This document shows, in pieces, positions 59,548 through 64,000 of a stretch of DNA of 64,000 nucleotides. The stretch comes from Plantactinospora soyae (GTDB taxonomy: Bacteria > Actinomycetota > Actinomycetes > Mycobacteriales > Micromonosporaceae): the NCBI RefSeq assembly GCF_014874095.1, contig NZ_JADBEB010000001.1, positions 3,596,001-3,660,000 of the forward strand, written 5' to 3'. The notes beneath the pieces were generated by a model. The model worked only from the letters and a program-made list of their open reading frames with translations, was not told the DNA's origin and made no database searches. Position numbers and translations under genes: made by a program. Position 1 is the first letter of the stretch. Each line of letters begins with the position of its first letter.

Positions 59548-60897
59548 TCAGGAGGCGAAGATCGTCTTCTTCTGGGACTCGATCCGCTTACAGAGCCCGT
59601 CCACGTCCTTCGGATTGTTCAGGAAGCTCTGCAACGAGGGGATCATGACCGTGGAGGCGAAGTCCGGTCGGGTGTCCCGGTCGAGGAACTGCGAGATCTG
59701 CTTCGCCCCGCCGACCAGCTCGACCGCCTTCTTCTGCAGCGCGTTGTAGCCGCTGGTGTCGGCCGAGTTGTTGGTGGCCACGTTGTTCGGGTCGCTGCGC
59801 AGGTACGCGTTCTGCGCCTTGGCGCTGGCCAGGTAGCGGAGCAGTTCCTTCGCCCCGTCCAGGTTCTTCACCTTGCTGGAGATCATGAAGCCGTCGATCG
59901 GCGCCTCGACCGCGTCCTGCCCGTGCGCCTCGACGATCTGCGGGAACGGGAAGAAGTCGAGGTCGGCCGCTGCCTCGCCCTGGAACTGCTGCCCGACGAA
60001 CATCCCCAGCAGGTACATCCCGGTCTGCTTCTGGCCCAGCGACTGCGCCGCCTCCTGCCAGGTACGCCCGTTCGCCCCCGGCTGGTTGTACGGCAGCAGT
60101 TCCTGCCAGAGCGAGAAGACCTGCTTGACCCGACTGTCCTCCCAGGACTCCTCGCCGGCCATCAGGCTGACGTGGAAGTCGTACCCGTTGGCCCGCATGT
60201 TGATGTAGTCGAAGGTCCCCATGGCGGGCCAGCCGTCCTTGTCCGCCATGGCGATCGGGATCAGCCCGTCGGTCTTCATCTTCGCGGCCAGCGCCTTGAA
60301 GTCGTCCCAGGTCCTCGGGATCTGGTAGCCCTTCTCCTGGAACAGGCTCTTCCGGTAGAACACCGCCCACGGGTAGTAGTAGAACGGCACGAAGTACTGC
60401 TTGCCGTTGCTGCCGGTCGACGCCTGCTTCATCGCGGCCGAGTACTCGCCGCCGAACGACTGCCAGAGGTCGGAGATGTCGGTGGCCAGGCCCTGGGCGG
60501 CGAAGTACTGCATCCGGAAGCCGGAGAACCAGGTGAAGACGTCGTCCGGGGTCGCCTGAAGGTAGCGGGTGATGTTCTCCTGGAACGTGTTGTGATCGAC
60601 GGTGTTCACCCGTACGTCGAGCCCGGACGCCGCCATCACCTCGGCGGTCGCCTTCTTCGGTACCTCGTCGGACTGGTTGGAGCCGAAGGTGACCGTTCCG
60701 CCGCCCTCGCCGCCGGTGCTCGGCTTCTCGCAGGCCGCCAGCCCGGCCGGCAGGGCCAGCGCACCGGCCGTGTACGCGGCTCCGCCGAGCAGCCCGCGCC
60801 GGGTCAGCGCGGTCGGACGAGGCGATGCGGTCGCATTTCGAAGCGTGGCGCGGGCGGTCGCTGCCGGGGCACTCTGGTCGGGCTGCGGATCTGCCAT
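59548..60897 (-). CDS. Extracellular solute-binding lipoprotein, second sugar transporter
   Basis: 449 residues from ATG 60897. Tat-type lipoprotein signal: TRRGLLGGAAYTAGALALP, then LAACEKPSTGG with lipidated Cys near residue 55. Mature SBP family 1: VTFGSNQSDEVPKKATAEVM, TRYLQATPDDVFTWFSGFRM, YFVPFYYYPWAVFYRKSLFQ, MYLLGMFVGQQFQGEAAADL, and LLRYLASAKAQNAYL at the end. It delivers a sugar to the two permeases downstream. A promoter lies upstream (60972-61001). Confidence 0.92.
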   Translation of the reverse strand: MADPQPDQSAPAATARATLRNATASPRPTALTRRGLLGGAAYTAGALALPAGLAACEKPSTGGEGGGTVTFGSNQSDEVPKKATAEVMAASGLDVRVNTVDHNTFQENITRYLQATPDDVFTWFSGFRMQYFAAQGLATDISDLWQSFGGEYSAAMKQASTGSNGKQYFVPFYYYPWAVFYRKSLFQEKGYQIPRTWDDFKALAAKMKTDGLIPIAMADKDGWPAMGTFDYINMRANGYDFHVSLMAGEESWEDSRVKQVFSLWQELLPYNQPGANGRTWQEAAQSLGQKQTGMYLLGMFVGQQFQGEAAADLDFFPFPQIVEAHGQDAVEAPIDGFMISSKVKNLDGAKELLRYLASAKAQNAYLRSDPNNVATNNSADTSGYNALQKKAVELVGGAKQISQFLDRDTRPDFASTVMIPSLQSFLNNPKDVDGLCKRIESQKKTIFAS

Positions 60898-60971
60898 CGT
60901 GTCTCCTCGCGCCGCTGCGGGTCGAACCGACCACCGCTTCGCAGCCGATCCGCGCACGAAACCTGCTCGCA

Positions 60972-61001
60972 ACAGTAGGAGGCGCCGCCCGAGGCAGTCA
61001 A
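60972..61001 (-). promoter_or_regulatory. Promoter of the second sugar-transporter operon
   Basis: Minus strand: -35 TTGACT (61001-60996), 18-base spacer, -10 TACTGT (60977-60972). Gives a leader of about 70 bases. No obvious operator palindrome is visible beside it. Confidence 0.55.
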
Positions 61002-61026
61002 GGACTTAGATCAACTGATGTCGCGT

Positions 61027-61058
61027 CCGTCAAGCCGTCAAGCCGTCAGGCCGTCAAC
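61027..61058. repeat. Four tandem copies of an 8-base unit
   Basis: CCGTCAAG, CCGTCAAG, CCGTCAGG, CCGTCAAC in direct succession, between the promoter of the transporter operon and the end of the second DUF6232-like gene. Probably slippage-generated. Confidence 0.7.
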
Positions 61059-61074
61059 CCAGGATCGGGTCGGG

Positions 61075-61545
61075 TCAGCGGCGTACCGGGACCGCGGCCT
61101 GCTCGACGGCCCGCTCCAGGGCCCGGTAGATCTGGCCGAACCGCAGCGCGTCGCCGGTGGCCAGCAGCCGGACCGGCGTACCCCGCCACTGGGCCCAGAT
61201 CTCCAGTTGGTGTGCGCCCCGGGTGTAGCTCCGGTCGACGTGTTCGAGCAGGTAGTCGGCGACCGGCGCGGCGGCCAGGCCGATCAGGACGGAGACGCCG
61301 ACGATGGCGATCGTGACGGTGAGCGAGGTGTGCAGGCGTACCGCGATCAGGATGCCGATGACGGCGGCGACCAGCGGGCCACCCAGGGCCGCGAGCAGCG
61401 CGCCACGACCGGCGAGCGCACCCCAGGAACGACCGCCGCGCACGTGCCAGACCCGGGCGACCTCGGTCAGCGGGTAGGCGCGGCCCTCGACCCGGATCAG
61501 CTCCGAGGTGATCCGTACCGCGCGATCGTCGTAGTAGATGGTCAT
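61075..61545 (-). CDS. DUF6232-like small membrane protein (copy 2)
   Basis: 156 residues from ATG 61545; the start gives MTIYYDDRAVRITSELIRVE, directly alignable to copy 1. Two hydrophobic segments (about 50-75 and 80-100: LLAALGGPLVAAVIGILIA, TIAIVGVSVLIGLAAAPVA) and a C-terminal half with WAQWRGTPVRLLATGDALRF and GQIYRALERAVEQAA. Copies 1 and 2 bracket the transporter operon on the same strand. An upstream in-frame extension to 61644 is rejected because it is encoded by a direct repeat. Confidence 0.75.
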   Translation of the reverse strand: MTIYYDDRAVRITSELIRVEGRAYPLTEVARVWHVRGGRSWGALAGRGALLAALGGPLVAAVIGILIAVRLHTSLTVTIAIVGVSVLIGLAAAPVADYLLEHVDRSYTRGAHQLEIWAQWRGTPVRLLATGDALRFGQIYRALERAVEQAAVPVRR

Positions 61546-61564
61546 CGCCGTCACGTCCTCGCCA

Positions 61565-61619
61565 GAGTCCGACGCGCTCCGCCTATCGGCGAGGCCCGAG
61601 TCCGACGCGCTTCGCCTAT
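61565..61619. repeat. 22-base direct repeat upstream of DUF6232-like copy 2
   Basis: GAGTCCGACGCGCTCCGCCT at 61565 recurs at 61598 with one change (T for C), 33 bases apart; the matched units run 61565-61586 and 61598-61619. On the minus strand it encodes repeated RRSASDSG if translated. It may be a dispersed intergenic repeat of this genus. Confidence 0.7.
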
Positions 61620-61648
61620 TCCGCGAGATTACCCCGATGGGCACACCC

Positions 61649-61678
61649 TTATCCGCCCTACGACCTGCCCGTTAGGGT
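61649..61678 (+). promoter_or_regulatory. Possible promoter of the enoyl-CoA hydratase gene
   Basis: TTATCC (61649-61654), 18-base spacer, TAGGGT (61673-61678), 31 bases before the GTG start. Moderate match only. Confidence 0.4.
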
Positions 61679-61709
61679 GAGCCTCGCGACTTCGACGTGG
61701 AGGTGGGCT

Positions 61710-62483
61710 GTGGGCGACTTCGTCCAGGTGGAGACCGGCGACGGTATCGGCACGATCCGGTTGGCCCGGCCGCCGATGAACGCGCTGAACACGCGGGTGC
61801 AGGAGGAGTTGCGGTCCGCCGCGACCGCCGTCTCCGCCGATCCGGACGTCCGCGCGGTGATCGTGTACGGCGGCGAGAGGGTCTTCGCGGCCGGCGCGGA
61901 CATCAAGGAGATGGCCGACATGTCGTACGTCGACATGGCGGAGCGGGCCGCCGACCTGTCCAGTGCGCTCGGCGCCATCGCCCGGATCCCCAAGCCGGTG
62001 GTCGCGGCGATCACCGGGTACGCCCTCGGTGGCGGCTGCGAACTGGCGCTGGCCTGCGACTGGCGGGTGGTCGCCGAGGACGCGAAGCTCGGTCAGCCGG
62101 AGATCAAGCTCGGCATCATCCCGGGTGCGGGCGGTACGCAGCGGCTGGCCCGGCTGATCGGGCCGGCCCGGGCCAAGGATCTGATCATGTCCGGTCGGAT
62201 GGTCGACGCGGCGGAGGCGCTCCGGATCGGGCTCGCCGACCGGGTGGTACCGGCCGACCAGGTGTACGCCGAGGCGGTCGCGCTGGTGCGGCCGTACCTG
62301 AACGGTCCGGCCCAGGCGCTGCGGGCGGCGAAGCTGGCGGTCGACGGCGGCCTGGAGATGGATCTCGCCTCCGGGCTGGCCTGGGAGAGCCAGCTCTTCG
62401 CGGCGCTGTTCGCCACCGACGACCGCCGCGAGGGGATGACCGCCTTCGTCGAGAAGCGCACACCGGGCTTCACCGGCCGCTAG
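61710..62483 (+). CDS. Enoyl-CoA hydratase/isomerase family protein
   Basis: 257 residues from GTG 61710 (GGAGG 6 bases before). Crotonase-fold features: TIRLARPPMNALNTRVQEEL, GGERVFAAGADIKEMADM (oxyanion hole), ITGYALGGGCELALACDWRV, and LGQPEIKLGIIPGAGGTQRL with the catalytic Glu pair at the usual positions. It hydrates trans-2-enoyl-CoA in fatty-acid beta-oxidation. Single gene, next to a ThDP enzyme on the same strand. Confidence 0.92.
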   Translation: MGDFVQVETGDGIGTIRLARPPMNALNTRVQEELRSAATAVSADPDVRAVIVYGGERVFAAGADIKEMADMSYVDMAERAADLSSALGAIARIPKPVVAAITGYALGGGCELALACDWRVVAEDAKLGQPEIKLGIIPGAGGTQRLARLIGPARAKDLIMSGRMVDAAEALRIGLADRVVPADQVYAEAVALVRPYLNGPAQALRAAKLAVDGGLEMDLASGLAWESQLFAALFATDDRREGMTAFVEKRTPGFTGR

Positions 62484-62643
62484 CCCGAGCGGTAGGGCCG
62501 CTAGCCGGGCGGGTACGGCCGCTCGGCCAGCGGACGCCACATCGACCGTAGGTGAGTATTCTTCGCGTTCAACCTGACTCACCGGTAACCTCGCAGCAAT
62601 CAATGCGGCCCAGTGGCAGGCACGGCGGACGACAGGAGCGGCG

Positions 62644-64000
62644 ATGACCGGACGGATCGAAGGACACGGCGGTGACCTGGCCCTGGCGGCCCTGCGGGCG
62701 TACGGCGTGCGGGAGATGTTCACCCTCTCCGGTGGCCACGTCTTCCCGCTGTACGACGCGGCGCACCGTACCGACTTTCCGATCTACGACGTCCGGCACG
62801 AGCAGTCCGCGGTCTTCGCCGCCGAGGCGGTCGCCAAGTTGCAGCGCCGGCCGGGTCTGGCCGTACTGACCGCCGGACCCGGGGTCACCAATGGCATCTC
62901 CGGGCTGACCAGTGCGTTCTTCAACGCCTCCCCGGTGATGGTGCTCGGCGGCAGGGCTCCGGCGTTCCGCTGGGGCGCGGGCAGCCTCCAGGAGATCGAC
63001 CACGTACCCCTGGTCGCGCCGGTGACCAAGCACGCGGCCACGGTGTGGTCCACCGACGACGTACCCGGGGCGGTCTCGGCCGCGCTCACCGAGGCGCTGA
63101 CCCCGCACCGCGGGCCGGTCTTCCTGGACCTGCCGCTGGAAGTCGTCTTCTCCACCGGCGAGACCGACCCGCTGGTCGCGGCGGCCGTCCCCGTCGTCGA
63201 GCCGGACCCGGACCAGGTCGCCGAGGCGGCCCGGCTGATCGCCGCCGCCGAGCGGCCGGTCATCATCGCCGGTTCCGACGTCTACGCCGGGGACGCGGTC
63301 GCGGCGCTGCGGGAGGCCGCCGAGGCGCTCCGGGTGCCGGTCTTCACCAACGGGATGGGCCGGGGCGCGCTGCCGCCGGGGCACTCGCTCGGCTTCGCCA
63401 AGGCCCGCCGGGCGGCACTCGGCGGTGCCGACCTGGTCGTGGTGATCGGTACCCCGCTCGACTTCCGGCTCGGCTTCGGCGAGTTCTCCGGCGCCCGGGT
63501 GGTGCACATCGTCGACGCGCCGACCCAGCGGGCCACCCACGTCGAGCCGGCCGTCAGCCCCGCCGGTGACCTGCGACTGATCCTCTCGGCGCTGGCCGAG
63601 TACTCCGGCGACCGGGCCGACCACGAGTCGTGGATCGCCGAGCTGCGTACCGCCGAGGACGCCGCCCGGGAACGGGACGCGGCGGCGATGGCGGCGGAGA
63701 GCGACCCGATCAAACCGGCCCGGGTCTACGGCGAACTGCGCCGGGTCCTGGCGCCGGACGCGGTCACCATCGGCGACGGTGGCGACTTCGTCTCGTACGC
63801 CGGGCGTTACCTGGAGCCGGCCCAGCCGGGTACCTGGCTGGACCCGGGCCCGTACGGCTGCCTCGGCACCGGCATGGGGTACGCGATGGGGGCCCGGGTG
63901 AGCTACCCGGACCGGCAGATCTGCGTACTGATGGGCGACGGCGCGGCCGGTTTCTCGCTGATGGACGTCGAGTCGCTGGTCCGGCAGAAGCTGCCCGTGG
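62644..64000 (+). CDS. Thiamine-diphosphate enzyme, acetolactate synthase-like (partial, runs off the edge)
   Basis: 452 residues are visible and the frame is open at the window end, so the 3' part is missing. PYR domain: YGVREMFTLSGGHVFPLYDA, YDVRHEQSAVFAAEAVAKL (catalytic Glu in RHEQ), LTAGPGVTNGISGLTSAFFN, LGGRAPAFRWGAGSLQEID. The middle domain follows (AAAERPVIIAGSDVY, TNGMGRGALPPGHSLGF). Start of the PP domain: ITIGDGG-like TIGDGGDFVSYAGRYL and CVLMGDGAAGFSLMDVESL with the ThDP motif GDG. The pattern resembles mycobacterial IlvG-type acetolactate synthases rather than the large subunit IlvB; anabolic role uncertain. Confidence 0.88.
   Translation, partial: MTGRIEGHGGDLALAALRAYGVREMFTLSGGHVFPLYDAAHRTDFPIYDVRHEQSAVFAAEAVAKLQRRPGLAVLTAGPGVTNGISGLTSAFFNASPVMVLGGRAPAFRWGAGSLQEIDHVPLVAPVTKHAATVWSTDDVPGAVSAALTEALTPHRGPVFLDLPLEVVFSTGETDPLVAAAVPVVEPDPDQVAEAARLIAAAERPVIIAGSDVYAGDAVAALREAAEALRVPVFTNGMGRGALPPGHSLGFAKARRAALGGADLVVVIGTPLDFRLGFGEFSGARVVHIVDAPTQRATHVEPAVSPAGDLRLILSALAEYSGDRADHESWIAELRTAEDAARERDAAAMAAESDPIKPARVYGELRRVLAPDAVTIGDGGDFVSYAGRYLEPAQPGTWLDPGPYGCLGTGMGYAMGARVSYPDRQICVLMGDGAAGFSLMDVESLVRQKLPV

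Noticed and set aside
61545-61644. Upstream start for the DUF6232-like gene adding 33 residues
   Set aside because: The extension is made from a direct repeat, and the ATG at 61545 aligns with the start of the paralogue at 57598.
1-64000. tRNA, rRNA, riboswitch or replication-origin signals
   Set aside because: No CCA-ending cloverleaf pattern, rRNA-like conserved block, T-box or cobalamin-type element, or DnaA-box cluster was recognised by eye.

Overview
The window reads as chromosomal DNA from a high-GC actinomycete, most likely a member of Micromonosporaceae. The reasons are the very high GC at third codon positions, frequent GTG starts and ATGA stop/start overlaps, F420-type oxidoreductases, a conservon (cvnABCD), ECF42/YCII, CvnA-type NIT kinases, and AAGGAAGGGCCCCTTCTT-type hairpin repeats. 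The genus call is inference from sequence style, not from a search. No rRNA, tRNA, CRISPR array, replication origin or intact prophage was recognised.

Layout. 1-7.8 kb: the end of a FUSC-type transporter, a GAF/SpoIIE phosphatase, an overlapping lipoprotein/OmpA pair, a small monooxygenase, a secreted 5'-nucleotidase-type phosphoesterase, an F420-dependent LLM oxidoreductase and a divergent NDP kinase. 7.8-9.8 kb: a decayed patch with a 5'-truncated SDR pseudogene and a 5'-truncated IS200/IS605-type tnpB whose right end touches the stop codon of the next gene. 9.8-13.8 kb: a complete conservon. 14-20 kb: a GNAT, a secreted pectate lyase with a clear repressor-controlled promoter, a TetR/DUF393/membrane-protein operon with two TetR-like operators, and a GH3 hexosaminidase divergent from a ROK regulator with a shared palindromic operator. 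21-30.5 kb: a modular peptidoglycan amidase, an ABC export pair, a lone ABC ATPase, a second LLM enzyme, a frameshifted ribokinase, a YccF protein, and an ECF42 sigma factor with its YCII partner.

30.8-42.8 kb is one tightly overlapped catabolic operon: LacI regulator, two sugar permeases, a Tat lipoprotein binding protein, two different ADP-ribosylglycohydrolase-family enzymes, a ribokinase, a GH-like/FGE-like fusion protein, a CaiB-type CoA transferase and a CitE-type lyase. The LacI gene carries three AAACGTTT-type boxes, one inside its own first codons. The gene content suggests uptake and cleavage of a ribosylated compound followed by phosphorylation of the released ribose. The substrate is unknown, and this is the first of the two candidate undescribed systems.

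43.0-57.1 kb holds three very large secreted proteins (FG-GAP propeller, LamG, RHS/YD cage) followed by a translationally coupled small membrane protein. The RHS protein ends in a variable glycine-rich tail with no recognised toxin family, and base composition becomes more AT-rich there. This looks like a polymorphic-toxin locus with a candidate immunity gene, and is the second candidate system.

57.1-61.6 kb: a sugar ABC transporter operon (binding protein and two permeases, no ATPase) bracketed by two DUF6232-like paralogues. 61.7-64 kb: an enoyl-CoA hydratase and a ThDP enzyme of the acetolactate-synthase type that runs off the right edge.
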